A DNA stretch of 19,813 nt from JANXPZ01 sp033853925. Its GTDB lineage: Bacteria > Eisenbacteria > RBG-16-71-46. The notes beneath the pieces were generated by a model, which was given only the letters and a program-made list of their open reading frames with translations, ran no database searches and was not told the origin of the DNA. The number at the start of each line of letters is the position of its first letter. The stretch's first letter is position 1. Below are positions 1-9,433 of this stretch, piece after piece. Location: NCBI GenBank assembly GCA_033853925.1, contig JAWOLC010000036.1, positions 1 to 19,813 on the forward strand, in the 5' to 3' direction. Position numbers and translations under genes: made by a program.

Positions 1-1199
1 CCGACGTAGTCGAACATCATCGTCGCCACCGCGCGCACCGCCGGCGCCGCGGCCACGATGGCCTGCCCGTCCTCGACCGAGAACGCCTTCCGCTGCTTGA
101 GGCTGTCGGGGATGTCGTTGTCCCCGAAGTTCACCTGCGGCCGGATGCGGTGGATGTAGATGGTGTTGGTGCCCATCGAGCGGATGCTCTGCTCGACCGA
201 GCGCTGGAAGCCGTTCACCAGCGCCACCATGCCGATCACCGTGGCCACGCCGATGACGATGCCCAGGAGCGCCAGCAGCGAGACGCCCGAGATGAGCACC
301 ATGACCGCCACGATCCCCCCGGTGATCGCGCGGTAGAGGGTGAGGAAGGCGTCGTCGGTGAACACCGCGAAGTCGTTGGGCTTGTTGCTCGGCAGGTTCC
401 GGCGGATCCGCAGCACCTCCATGATCTCGCGCTGCGCCTCGTCATTCTGCTCCGGCGAGACTGCGATTGCATCCAGGAACAGCTCGCCGCGCTTCGGCAC
501 CCAGGGTGGCGCGTCGATGGGAGCCGCGAAGTACTTGTCCATCACCGTGTAGGGAACCGTCGCCACCTCGTCGAAGTTGTTGCCCAGCAGCTTGCCCTTG
601 GGCTCGTACTCGCCGATCACCGTGAAGGGGATGCCGCCGATGCGGATCGTCTGGCCCAGGGGGTCCCGGTTGCCGAACAGCGCCTCCCGCGTGTCGGGAC
701 CCAGCACCGCCACGTTGGCCCGGCGCTCGACCTCCTGCGGCGTGAAGTAGCGTCCCCGGGCCAGCTCGTAGCCGTGCACGATCAGGTAGCTGTCGTCGGT
801 GCCGTAGACGAAGGTCAGCTTGGTGAGCTTGCCGCGGAAGCCGATGCGCAGGCCGTTGTAGGCGTACTTCATGGGGGCGACCGCCCGCACGGCGGGGGCG
901 TGCTCGAGGATGGCGTGCGCGTCGGCGATGGTGAAGGCCCGGCGCTGCTTCAGGCTGTCCGGGATCTCGGGGCCGAAGTTCACCCCCGGCCGGATGCGGC
1001 GCACGTAGATCGTGTTCGAGCCCATGGAGCGGATGCTCTGCTCGAACGAGCGCTGGAAGCCGTTCACCAGCGCCACCATGCCGATCACCGTGGCCACGCC
1101 GATGACGATGCCCAGGAGCGCCAGCAGCGAGCGCAGGCGGTTGGCCGCCAGCGCGCGCAGCGACATGCGCAGGGTATCGAGGAAGAGGCGAACGCTCAC
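1..1199 (-). CDS. MacB-type ABC transporter permease, chimeric, 3' end beyond window
   Basis: Inner-membrane permease of a MacAB-TolC-type exporter. GTG start at 1199, 3 nt after the stop of the preceding permease, so translation is probably coupled. An ATG 11 codons in is a weaker alternative. Residues 1-305 look like a normal family member: N-terminal helix about 22-45, periplasmic core about 50-285, and the start of the FtsX domain (LYRAITGGIVAVMV, 288-301). A normal protein would then continue like its neighbour (LLVGGIVIMNIM, then two more helices). Instead, from about residue 307 it re-enters an N-terminal segment (SLLALLGIVIGVATV) already present at residues 24-38, followed by the start of a second, related periplasmic core. 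The frame is open to the window edge (399 codons seen). The FtsX helices are missing from the visible part. This is a real in-frame fusion of tandem paralogues or an assembly join. Family assignment is firm; integrity is doubtful. Confidence 0.85.
   Translation of the reverse strand, partial: MSVRLFLDTLRMSLRALAANRLRSLLALLGIVIGVATVIGMVALVNGFQRSFEQSIRSMGSNTIYVRRIRPGVNFGPEIPDSLKQRRAFTIADAHAILEHAPAVRAVAPMKYAYNGLRIGFRGKLTKLTFVYGTDDSYLIVHGYELARGRYFTPQEVERRANVAVLGPDTREALFGNRDPLGQTIRIGGIPFTVIGEYEPKGKLLGNNFDEVATVPYTVMDKYFAAPIDAPPWVPKRGELFLDAIAVSPEQNDEAQREIMEVLRIRRNLPSNKPNDFAVFTDDAFLTLYRAITGGIVAVMVLISGVSLLALLGIVIGVATVIGMVALVNGFQRSVEQSIRSMGTNTIYIHRIRPQVNFGDNDIPDSLKQRKAFSVEDGQAIVAAAPAVRAVATMMFDYV
181..282. 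repeat. Copy 2 of a 102-bp direct repeat inside the permease gene
   Basis: Identical to 1030-1131 except for one base (197 versus 1046). The copies are 849 bp apart, exactly 283 codons, so both are read in the same frame. The repeat encodes the N-terminal transmembrane helix of the permease and the start of the periplasmic domain. Left of position 181 the similarity falls at once to about 80 percent (12 mismatches in the next 60 bases by eye). Right of 282 it ends completely. Confidence 0.95.
1030..1131. repeat. Copy 1 of the 102-bp direct repeat inside the permease gene
   Basis: This is the copy at the expected place, covering residues 23-57 of the permease. It matches 181-282 with one mismatch, in the codon giving Phe52 here and Val in the second copy. 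Confidence 0.95.
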
Positions 1200-1202
1200 C
1201 GC

Positions 1203-3130
<1,928 letters not shown>

Positions 3131-3137
3131 GCGTTCC

Positions 3138-4427
3138 TCACTTCTTCGCCTTCGCCGTTGCCGTCTCCCGCTTCACCTTGCTGCCCGGCTTCAGCTCCCG
3201 CAGCGCCTTGTAGGGTCCGGCCACCACCACGTCGCCGGGCTTGACCGCCCCGAACACCTCGAGGTCGGTCTCGCTGGCGAGGCCCGCCCGCACCGGGACG
3301 AAGCGGGCGATGTTGTCCTTGCCCACCACGAAGACGCCGTTGATCTCCTTGGCCTTGCGCCCCACCGTGTCCTCTTCCGCGGTCGGCATGGGGTCCGCCC
3401 TGGCCACCCGCGTCCGCTTCCCCGCGGCCTTCGCCCCCTCCAGCTCCCGATCCGTCCGCACCACGACGGCCTGGATCGGCACGCCCGTCGTCCGGGTGTG
3501 CGTCCCCGTGGCGATGTCGACGTCCGCGGTCATCCCCGGCCGTACCTGGGGCACGTCGCTGTCGAAGACGACCTTCACCTCGAAGTTGGTCTGCCCTTCC
3601 ACCGCCGAGGTGAGCGTCCGCTTGGCCGTGTTGCCGATCTCCGTCACCGTGCCGTTGAAGGAGGTGTCCGGCAGCGCGTCCACCGTGATCTTGGCCTGCT
3701 CGCCCAGCTTCATGTCCACCACGTCCGTCTCGTCCACGTCCGCGCGCACGAGCATGCGCGACATGTCGGAGACGGTGAGGATCTCCGTGCCGGGATTGTT
3801 CATCGTGCCCGTGATCACGACCTCGCCCGCCTCCACGTTCAGGGCGCTCACCACCCCGTCGAAGGGAGCGAGGAAGCGCGTCTTGCGCACGAAGTCCGCC
3901 GCGCCCTGCACGGCCGCCGCCGTGCGCTCGACGTCCTCGCGCGCGTTCTGGGCGCTGCTGCGCGCCAGCTCCATGGCCTGGTTGGCCTGGTCCCACTCGG
4001 CGTCCGAGAGCAGCTTCTGCGCGTGCAGGGCCCTCTGGCGCTCGAAGTTCGCTTCGGTGACGCGGAGGTTGTGCTCCGCCTGCCGCACGGTCGCCCGCGC
4101 CGCGGTCGCCGCCGCCACCGCCTGGTCGTAGGCCGCCCGGTACTGGGTGTCGTCGAGCTGCAGCATGAGCTGGCCCTTGCGGACGCGGTCGCCCTCCTTG
4201 ACGGCGAGCACGACGATCTTGCCCATGATGTCGGCGCTGACCTTCACCTGGGTCTTCGCCTCGATCTTGCCGGGCGCCCGCACGCGCGCGGTGATGTCCT
4301 CGAGGCGCACCCGGGCGAACTGCACGGGAGTCACCTTGCCACGCGTGGCCCGGACGACATTCCCCACGACGATGAGCGCGACCAGCACCACCGCCAAGCC
4401 GATCCACAACCACTTCTTGCCTTTCAC
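3138..4427 (-). CDS. HlyD/MacA-like periplasmic adaptor of a tripartite efflux system
   Basis: A 429-residue membrane-fusion protein linking the permease complex to the TolC-like channel through the periplasm. Residues 7-24 form the inner-membrane anchor. A lipoyl-like half follows around 50-92 (ending KEGDRVRKGQLMLQLDD), then an Ala-rich coiled-coil hairpin about 95-180, the second lipoyl half (FLAPFDGVVSALNVEAGEVV, 185-204), a beta-barrel domain about 225-310 and the membrane-proximal domain. A roughly 40-residue basic/acidic stretch (about 326-365) interrupts the membrane-proximal domain, longer than in a minimal adaptor. The start is GTG at 4427 with GGAAGGAG about 10 nt upstream. It sits 33 nt after the channel gene. 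The C-terminus is Lys-rich. MacA-like pairing is inferred from the neighbouring MacB-type genes. Confidence 0.95.
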   Translation of the reverse strand: MKGKKWLWIGLAVVLVALIVVGNVVRATRGKVTPVQFARVRLEDITARVRAPGKIEAKTQVKVSADIMGKIVVLAVKEGDRVRKGQLMLQLDDTQYRAAYDQAVAAATAARATVRQAEHNLRVTEANFERQRALHAQKLLSDAEWDQANQAMELARSSAQNAREDVERTAAAVQGAADFVRKTRFLAPFDGVVSALNVEAGEVVITGTMNNPGTEILTVSDMSRMLVRADVDETDVVDMKLGEQAKITVDALPDTSFNGTVTEIGNTAKRTLTSAVEGQTNFEVKVVFDSDVPQVRPGMTADVDIATGTHTRTTGVPIQAVVVRTDRELEGAKAAGKRTRVARADPMPTAEEDTVGRKAKEINGVFVVGKDNIARFVPVRAGLASETDLEVFGAVKPGDVVVAGPYKALRELKPGSKVKRETATAKAKK

Positions 4428-4460
4428 GCGGCTGCTCCTTCCTTCGCCCCCGCCGGCGAT

Positions 4461-5855
4461 CTACTCCGCGCGTCCGCGCGCCTGGTCGATGCCCGCCTCG
4501 GCGACGCGGATGCCGGCGAGCGCGCCGACGAGCTGGCTCTGGGCGCTCGCCAGCGTGGACTCGGCGGTGATGAGGTCGAGGATCGTCGCCGACCCGACCC
4601 GGTACTTCTCCTGGTTGAGCCGCAGGTTCTCCACCGCGGAAGCCACGCTGACCTCCGCCACGGCCTCGCTCGTGAGAGCCTGCTGGTACGTGAGCCAGGC
4701 CTCGTGCACCTGCGCGGAGAGGTTGCGCGCCAGGACGTTGTAGGCGTCCTGCGCCCGCATCAGGTTCGCCCGCGCGTCGGCGATGCCCGCCTCCGTCTGG
4801 AATCCGGTGAAGAGGTCCAGGTTCAGGGAGACGGACACCTGGTAGTCGAGGTCGCGCCGGGAGCCCCCCGAAGTGACGAGCGGCGTGTCCAGCGGCCCGA
4901 TCCGGCCCGTGATCAGGTTCAGCGTGTCGAAGGCCGTCTGCTTGAAGTTCGAGCGGGGGCGGTAGTCCAGGCCGTAGTTCAGGGTCACGTAGGGCAGCCG
5001 GTTCAGGTTGGCCGAGCGCAGGCCCGCCTGCGCCGACTTCAGGCTCGCCCGCGCCCCCTGCAGGTCCGGCCGGTTCGCCTCCGCCTCGCGGAGCAGGGAC
5101 GCCTCGTCGTAGGCGTGCGCGGTGAAGGACAGGCTGGTGTCCACGTCGGCCATCTTCGAGGCCTCGACGCCGACCAGCGTCGCCAGCTCGTCCCGCCCGA
5201 CGAGCAGGCTGTGGACCGCCGTGATCGAGTCGAGCTGGGCCTGGCTCGTGTGCACCTGCGCCTGCAGGACGTCGGCGCGGGAGACCGAGCCCACCTCGTA
5301 CTTCGCGCGCACGAGGTGCTCGCTGTCGCGCGCCACGCGCAGGGCCTCGGTCGCGACGCCGATCTGCTTGACGGCCTGCACGACCAGGTAGAACTGCTGG
5401 CGCGTCGCGAACGCGACCTCGCTGCGCGAGGTCGCCTGCTGCATTCGCGCCGCCGTCAGGGCGTGCTGCGCCGCCCGCAGGTTCGCGAAGGAGGACAGGC
5501 GGAAGATCGACCAGCCTCCCGACAGCGAGGGGCTCGTGCTGTAGCTGTCCAGGTCGGTGCGAGGGTTCTCGCGGACACCCCCCAGGAACACGCTGGAGCC
5601 CGTGGACTTCTTCGTCCACGTGCCCGAGCGTCCCAGGCTGGCGGAGAGGTTGGGCAGGACCGCCGAGTACGAGCTGTAGAGCCCTCCCCGGGCGCTCACG
5701 AGGCCCGCGTTGGCCGCGATGATCTGGCTGTTGCGCTCGAGGGCCATCCGGACCGCCTGGTCCGCGGTCAGGGGCGGCTGGGCAGCCGCGACGGCCGCCA
5801 GCGACGTGCTGCCGGCCAGGACGAAGCTCACGAGGGTCCAGCTCATCGTCCTCAT
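4461..5855 (-). CDS. TolC-family outer-membrane efflux channel
   Basis: A 464-residue outer-membrane efflux protein forming the exit duct of the exporter. Residues 1-25 are a Sec signal peptide ending in AVAAA before QPPLT, and LTADQAVRMALERN right after it is the classic N-terminal motif of the OEP family. Two OEP halves follow, rich in Ala/Gln/Leu helical segments, for example TRQQFYLVVQAVKQI, and in the second half RVGSATILDLITAESTLASAQ, which matches the family's conserved repeat end. The ATG at 5855 is preceded by GGAGGA at good spacing. It is the first exporter gene in transcription order, 84 bp after the Yip1-family gene. Family assignment is firm; substrate unknown. Confidence 0.95.
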   Translation of the reverse strand: MRTMSWTLVSFVLAGSTSLAAVAAAQPPLTADQAVRMALERNSQIIAANAGLVSARGGLYSSYSAVLPNLSASLGRSGTWTKKSTGSSVFLGGVRENPRTDLDSYSTSPSLSGGWSIFRLSSFANLRAAQHALTAARMQQATSRSEVAFATRQQFYLVVQAVKQIGVATEALRVARDSEHLVRAKYEVGSVSRADVLQAQVHTSQAQLDSITAVHSLLVGRDELATLVGVEASKMADVDTSLSFTAHAYDEASLLREAEANRPDLQGARASLKSAQAGLRSANLNRLPYVTLNYGLDYRPRSNFKQTAFDTLNLITGRIGPLDTPLVTSGGSRRDLDYQVSVSLNLDLFTGFQTEAGIADARANLMRAQDAYNVLARNLSAQVHEAWLTYQQALTSEAVAEVSVASAVENLRLNQEKYRVGSATILDLITAESTLASAQSQLVGALAGIRVAEAGIDQARGRAE

Positions 5856-5939
5856 GCAGATCCTCCAGGGGCCGCGCCCTCGTGCGGGGCGCTCGCCCGA
5901 TTCATACGGGGAACGTCAACGAAAGGTTGCGCGCGACCT
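5856..5939. other. Gap between Yip1-family gene and the exporter genes
   Basis: The 84-bp gap holds the ribosome binding site of the channel gene and a small GC hairpin (GCGCCC at 5874-5879 pairing with 5887-5892, 7-nt loop). I see no convincing promoter here, so the exporter may be co-transcribed with the upstream gene, or its promoter is not of the TTGACA type. Confidence 0.4.
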
Positions 5940-6701
5940 TCACGCACCCGGGGCGAAGAGCGCGGCGACGACGGAGATGACGAGGATCACGGCGAGCCAC
6001 AGGCCGCCCACGGCCAGCAGCACCCGGCGCCGGGGCGCGCCCGACAAGGCCGCCGCTCCCACCGCCAGGACCGCGACGTACCACAGTGACAGCGGCCCGA
6101 TCCCGTGGTCGAGGAACGTTCCCAGCCCCACCATCAGCTTCGAGGGTGGATCCTCCACCGGCAGCAGGACGCCGAAGCCGACGTGGAGGTTGTTCATCGT
6201 CTGGTTGGTCCAGGCCAGGGCGTAGGTGAGGATCTGGGCGGGCAGGCCGATCATCCCCGCCCAGGCCGTCACCACGAAGGCGTCCCGGTAGCGGAAGCGG
6301 TTTCCCAGCACGAACCCCACGGCCAGCCAGGGGAGCAAGGCGGTCGCCAGGGTCATGAGGGGGATGATGAGCAGGGTGGAGCCCACGTTCACGCCCATCG
6401 CGAAGGGACTCCGCATCTGCCCCTCGAAGCGCGACAGCACGTCCGGAGGCACCTGGCCCGACTCCACCTGGCGCTGGAGCCGCTCGAGCGTCATCGGGAC
6501 CACCGCCCGCTCGTAGGTGAGGGCCATGCCGGCCATGACCACCACGATCGTGACGACCAGTGGAAACCACCACTGGCCCCGCCGCTCCAACCCGGTCCAG
6601 GCCTGCGTCGGGCGAGCGAACAAGGCGAGGGAGCGGCTCGCGAGGGAGAGACCGGGCGCGGGGCCGATCGCCGGGGTCTGAGGTTGGGTGATGCTCTCCA
6701 T
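5940..6701 (-). CDS. Yip1-family multi-pass membrane protein
   Basis: A 253-residue inner-membrane protein. The ATG at 6701 is preferred because GGGAGGAA lies about 6 nt upstream; the frame stays open for 39 more codons but these look non-coding. After a soluble Pro/Ala-rich N-terminus and an amphipathic stretch (SLALFARPTQAWTGL, a common Yip1/DUF1282 lead-in: 'family ... P...W'), hydrophobic segments lie near 45-63, 103-133, 139-163, 203-220 and 227-248, giving about five helices. Bacterial Yip1-domain proteins have no settled function and often sit beside transport genes. It heads the exporter genes and has its own probable promoter. Membrane topology is clear; the family call is by overall pattern and less certain. 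Confidence 0.75.
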   Translation of the reverse strand: MESITQPQTPAIGPAPGLSLASRSLALFARPTQAWTGLERRGQWWFPLVVTIVVVMAGMALTYERAVVPMTLERLQRQVESGQVPPDVLSRFEGQMRSPFAMGVNVGSTLLIIPLMTLATALLPWLAVGFVLGNRFRYRDAFVVTAWAGMIGLPAQILTYALAWTNQTMNNLHVGFGVLLPVEDPPSKLMVGLGTFLDHGIGPLSLWYVAVLAVGAAALSGAPRRRVLLAVGGLWLAVILVISVVAALFAPGA

Positions 6702-6748
6702 GCGTTCCTCCCGGTGGGCGGTGCGGGGGCGGGCAGCCAAACGCACGG

Positions 6749-6777
6749 AGAGTAGGGAGTCGGGAGGCGCAAGGCAA
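6749..6777 (-). promoter_or_regulatory. Probable sigma-70-type promoter for the Yip1/exporter genes
   Basis: On the minus strand, TTGCCT (6777-6772) and TACTCT (6754-6749) are separated by 17 bp. Transcription would start about 40 nt before the ATG at 6701. Each box matches consensus at four of six positions, so this is a moderate call. Confidence 0.4.
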
Positions 6778-6897
6778 ACCCGCGGGGACGGGCGCGGGAA
6801 AGCGCTGCCCCGATGCACCGGGGCGGGGACGGCCGGGACCCTCCGCCGAGGCGTCCGGGCGCGATCCCGCGGCCGCGAAACCCCGGGGAGGCGAGCC

Positions 6898-6927
6898 GAG
6901 TGGGGAGCCCTGGCCGGCTCCCCACTC
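6898..6927 (-). terminator. Perfect 12-bp hairpin just after tonB
   Basis: Arms GAGTGGGGAGCC (6898-6909) and GGCTCCCCACTC (6916-6927) pair without mismatch around a 6-nt loop. The hairpin begins 8 nt after the tonB stop. No T-run follows on the minus strand, so it may act as a U-less terminator or as a 3' stabilising structure. Confidence 0.7.
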
Positions 6928-6935
6928 CGAGGCGC

Positions 6936-7679
6936 TCAGTGAAGCGTGAACTTGACCGGCACGGCGACCCACACCGCCACCGGCTTGTTGTTGTTGAGCG
7001 CCGGCTTGAAGACCCACTGCCGGACGGCGGCCTTGGCGGCCTCGTCCAGCATGGGAATGGACTGCTTCTGCTCCACGACCACGTCGTGGACCTTGCCGTC
7101 CTTGCCGACCAGCGCCCGCACCAGCACCGTGCCCTCCACCCCCGCGTCCCGCGCGATGTCGGGGTAGTTGGGCTTCACCTGGGTGATGGCCTCGGGCAGC
7201 TCCTCGACGTACACGTAGTCGTTGAGCTTGGGCATCTCGTCCTCGGTCGGCGGCGCGACGACGATCTGCTGGCTCTGGTCCGAGGTGGTGGGCACGCTCG
7301 GCGTCGCCGCCGCGATCTCCTCCTGCGACTTGATGGTCGCATCGGAGGGGGCCATCGCGTCGGGCACCGGCACCGGCACCGCCGCGGCCGGAGCGGCCAC
7401 CGCGGTCGTCACCCGCACCTGCGGAGGCGGCGCGTCGCTCGAGAGCGGAGGCGGCGCGGCGAGCTCGCGGTACGGCACGATCACGACGCTCGTCTCCTTG
7501 GGCTTCCGGGTGGACAGCACCGTGTTCGTGCCGAAGATCAGGAGGAAGGCCGCGATCCACACCGCCGACGACGCGAGCGTGGCCCGCGTCATGTACTTGC
7601 GGGCGACCTCCATGAGCTCGGGCGCCCCGTAGGGCATGAAGTCGTAGAGCGAGATGCGATGCGGCGCGGAGGTCGTCAT
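6936..7679 (-). CDS. tonB: TonB energy-transducer protein
   Basis: A 247-residue TonB that would carry force from the ExbB/ExbD proton channel to outer-membrane partners. A basic, non-cleaved N-terminal region of about 33 residues precedes a single helix (about 34-54). A Pro/Ala-rich periplasmic linker follows (75-145, with PVPVPVP-like runs), then the TonB C-terminal domain (about 158-247) with the family elements KPNYPDIARDAGVEGTV, a GKV turn, the AAKAAVRQWVFKPA helix-strand (215-227) and the terminal strand. The long cytoplasmic lead before the helix is more than usual and resembles the 'energy transducer TonB' proteins of FCB-group bacteria. Its ATG at 7679 overlaps the second exbD stop by 4 bp, so the two are translationally coupled. 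No TonB-dependent receptor is in the window. Confidence 0.93.
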   Translation of the reverse strand: MTTSAPHRISLYDFMPYGAPELMEVARKYMTRATLASSAVWIAAFLLIFGTNTVLSTRKPKETSVVIVPYRELAAPPPLSSDAPPPQVRVTTAVAAPAAAVPVPVPDAMAPSDATIKSQEEIAAATPSVPTTSDQSQQIVVAPPTEDEMPKLNDYVYVEELPEAITQVKPNYPDIARDAGVEGTVLVRALVGKDGKVHDVVVEQKQSIPMLDEAAKAAVRQWVFKPALNNNKPVAVWVAVPVKFTLH

Positions 7680-8167
7680 AGCGCCTCGACCTCCTTCTTC
7701 TCTTCCGGCTTCAGCGTCTGCAGGGAGAACCGCGTGAGCTTCGAGAGATCCAGCTCGTCGATGATGTTCACCATGTACGTGAACTTCGCGTCACGGTCCA
7801 CCTTCACGAGCACGATCTTGTTGCTGTCGTTCCTGTATTTGTCGAACACGCTGGTGAGGTTCTCGACCGTCGAGCGTGCCCAGGGATCCGTCGAGTTCCG
7901 CCAGTAGGCCCGATCGGGCAGCACGCGGATCTCGAGCACCTTGGACTGCGCGACCGGCACCGTGGTGTTGTCGTTCGGCGGCAGATTGATCTCCAGGGCC
8001 TGCGGCGTGCGGAAGACCGCGGTGACCATGAAGAAGATCAGCAGCAGGAAGGCGACGTCGACCATGGGCGTCATGTCGATGCGGATGCCGATCCGGCGCT
8101 TGGCTCGCTTGAAGCCCTTGCCCTTCTTGCCCCGCTCCGCTCTCTGCGGGGTGTCTACTGCGCCCAT
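7676..8167 (-). CDS. exbD: ExbD/TolR-type biopolymer transport protein (second copy)
   Basis: A 163-residue inner-membrane stator subunit of the Ton motor. A basic N-terminus (RGKKGKGFKRAKRR) precedes IDMTPMVDVAFLLLIFFMVT; Asp37 in this helix is the proton-translocating residue conserved in ExbD/TolR. The remainder is the periplasmic domain, ending in a helix-strand with KVDRDAKFTYMVNIIDEL, which is the family's conserved C-terminal segment. ATG at 8167 with a strong GAGGAGG site. It lies 28 nt after the first exbD and overlaps tonB. It has an insertion (YWRNSTDPWARST) not seen in its neighbour, so the two copies are distinct paralogues, as is common in Bacteroidetes-like Ton clusters. Confidence 0.95.
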   Translation of the reverse strand: MGAVDTPQRAERGKKGKGFKRAKRRIGIRIDMTPMVDVAFLLLIFFMVTAVFRTPQALEINLPPNDNTTVPVAQSKVLEIRVLPDRAYWRNSTDPWARSTVENLTSVFDKYRNDSNKIVLVKVDRDAKFTYMVNIIDELDLSKLTRFSLQTLKPEEKKEVEAL

Positions 8168-8195
8168 GGAGTCTCACCTCCTCGGGGTCGCGGGC

Positions 8196-8681
8196 TCATT
8201 TGGCCCCCTTCTTCATCGAACCGCCCTTGGTGCCGAGCTCCGTCATGACGTTGAAACGCGGAGCATTCGCCGCCTGGAGGGCGTCCATCATATCGGCCAT
8301 GACGCCGAACTGTGCGTCCTTGTCCATCTTCACGATCATGCGAGCCGACGGCTGGGCGAGACGAGCGTCCTTCAGCCAGCCCGTGAGGTCCGGCAGCAGA
8401 TTCTCGACGTTCACCGGCTGCTCGACCTTCTCCCCGCTCTTCCGGTACACGACCTTCACCTGCGACAGCATCGACGGCGCCTTCGGCGCCGTGACCGTGA
8501 TCGTGATGACTCCGGTCTCCGGCACCTTCGCGTCCGAGTTCGACTGCGGCAGGTTGATCTTGTCCTGGTCCGGCGGCTTGAACTGCGTCGTGCACATGAA
8601 GAAGATGAGCAGCAGGAACGCCACGTCCACCATCGGCGTCATGTCGATGCTGATGCCGATGCGGCGCTTCTTCTTGAGCAT
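8196..8681 (-). CDS. exbD: ExbD/TolR-type biopolymer transport protein (first copy)
   Basis: A 161-residue stator subunit. A short basic N-terminus (MLKKKRR) leads into IDMTPMVDVAFLLLIFFMCT with the essential Asp19. The periplasmic domain carries the conserved end KMDKDAQFGVMADMMDALQ. ATG at 8681, 11 nt after exbB, with AAAGGAG upstream. Compared with the second copy the membrane segment is nearly the same but the periplasmic parts differ strongly. Together with ExbB it would form the proton-driven motor that energises TonB. Its C-terminus is short and Lys-rich. Confidence in family is high; whether both copies join one complex is not shown. Confidence 0.95.
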   Translation of the reverse strand: MLKKKRRIGISIDMTPMVDVAFLLLIFFMCTTQFKPPDQDKINLPQSNSDAKVPETGVITITVTAPKAPSMLSQVKVVYRKSGEKVEQPVNVENLLPDLTGWLKDARLAQPSARMIVKMDKDAQFGVMADMMDALQAANAPRFNVMTELGTKGGSMKKGAK

Positions 8682-8692
8682 CCCCCGCTCCT

Positions 8693-9433
8693 TTACTTCC
8701 GCTCGGACGCCGACGCTGCGAGCAGCTGGACCGCCTCGTACGAGGCCTCGTCCATCATGTAGTTGAAGTTGTCGACGCGGGTCACGAAGACGTTATAAGT
8801 CACGATGCCCACGATGGCAGTGAAGAGTCCGCCGGCCGTGTTGACCAGGGCCTCGGAGATGCCGATGGCCAGCTTCTGCGCGTCGACCGCGCCCGTGTGG
8901 CCCAGGGCCGCGAAGGAGCGGATCATGCCGATCACGGTCCCGAGCAGCCCGATCATGGTGGCGATCGAGGCGATGGTGGAGAGGGCGATCAGGTTGCGCT
9001 CGAGGAGCGGCACCTCGAGGCCGTTGGCCTCCTGGATGGCCGCCTGCGTCTCGCTGACGATCTTGTCCTTCGTGGCCCCCTCGGACCGAGCCTGCTTGTA
9101 GCGCTCGAGTCCGGCGCGGATCACGTTGGCCGCCGAGCCGCGCTGCTGCCCGCAGAGCGCGATGGCCCCCTCGACGTCGTTGTCGTGGAGCTTCTTGCGC
9201 ACGTTGTTCAGGAACGCGGGCATGTTGCCCCGACCCTGGGCCTTCCGCAGGCTCCAGAGTCTCTCGATGATGAAAGAGGTTTCGAGGATGATCAACAGGA
9301 TCAGCGTCCCGACGAGCGGGCCGCCCTTGTACATCTGCTCGCCGAAGGCGCCCAGCCGGGGCAGCATCGCCCACAGAGTGTACGAGACCAACAGAGCCAG
9401 GACGAATCCGATCCAGACAAGATAACGGCTCAT
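8693..9433 (-). CDS. exbB: ExbB/TolQ/MotA-type proton channel protein
   Basis: A 246-residue inner-membrane channel of the Ton motor. Helices lie at about 5-22, 38-57, 147-170 and 195-217; the first one is an extra N-terminal helix relative to TolQ. The conserved MotA/TolQ/ExbB core is clear: LERNLIALSTIASIATMIGLLGTVIGMI and GISEALVNTAGGLFTAIVGI, split by a short loop. The Thr-rich last two helices line the proton path in the family. The ATG at 9433 is chosen because GGAGGAAGGAAC lies directly upstream; a start 7 codons earlier would place this site inside the gene. First gene of exbB-exbD-exbD-tonB. Confidence 0.95.
   Translation of the reverse strand: MSRYLVWIGFVLALLVSYTLWAMLPRLGAFGEQMYKGGPLVGTLILLIILETSFIIERLWSLRKAQGRGNMPAFLNNVRKKLHDNDVEGAIALCGQQRGSAANVIRAGLERYKQARSEGATKDKIVSETQAAIQEANGLEVPLLERNLIALSTIASIATMIGLLGTVIGMIRSFAALGHTGAVDAQKLAIGISEALVNTAGGLFTAIVGIVTYNVFVTRVDNFNYMMDEASYEAVQLLAASASERK

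Larger units (their letters stand above)
6702..6935. other. Intergenic region between tonB and the Yip1-family gene
   Basis: The 234 bp without a gene carry, in minus-strand order, the tonB downstream hairpin (6898-6927), a smaller hairpin GCCCCG/CGGGGC (6807-6812 with 6819-6824, 6-nt loop) and the promoter-like boxes at 6749-6777. Nothing else is recognised. Confidence 0.6.

Noticed and set aside
5902..7560. Minus-strand open frame of 552 codons over the Yip1-family and tonB genes
   Set aside because: Crosses the hairpin and intergenic region and is a shadow of two recognisable proteins.
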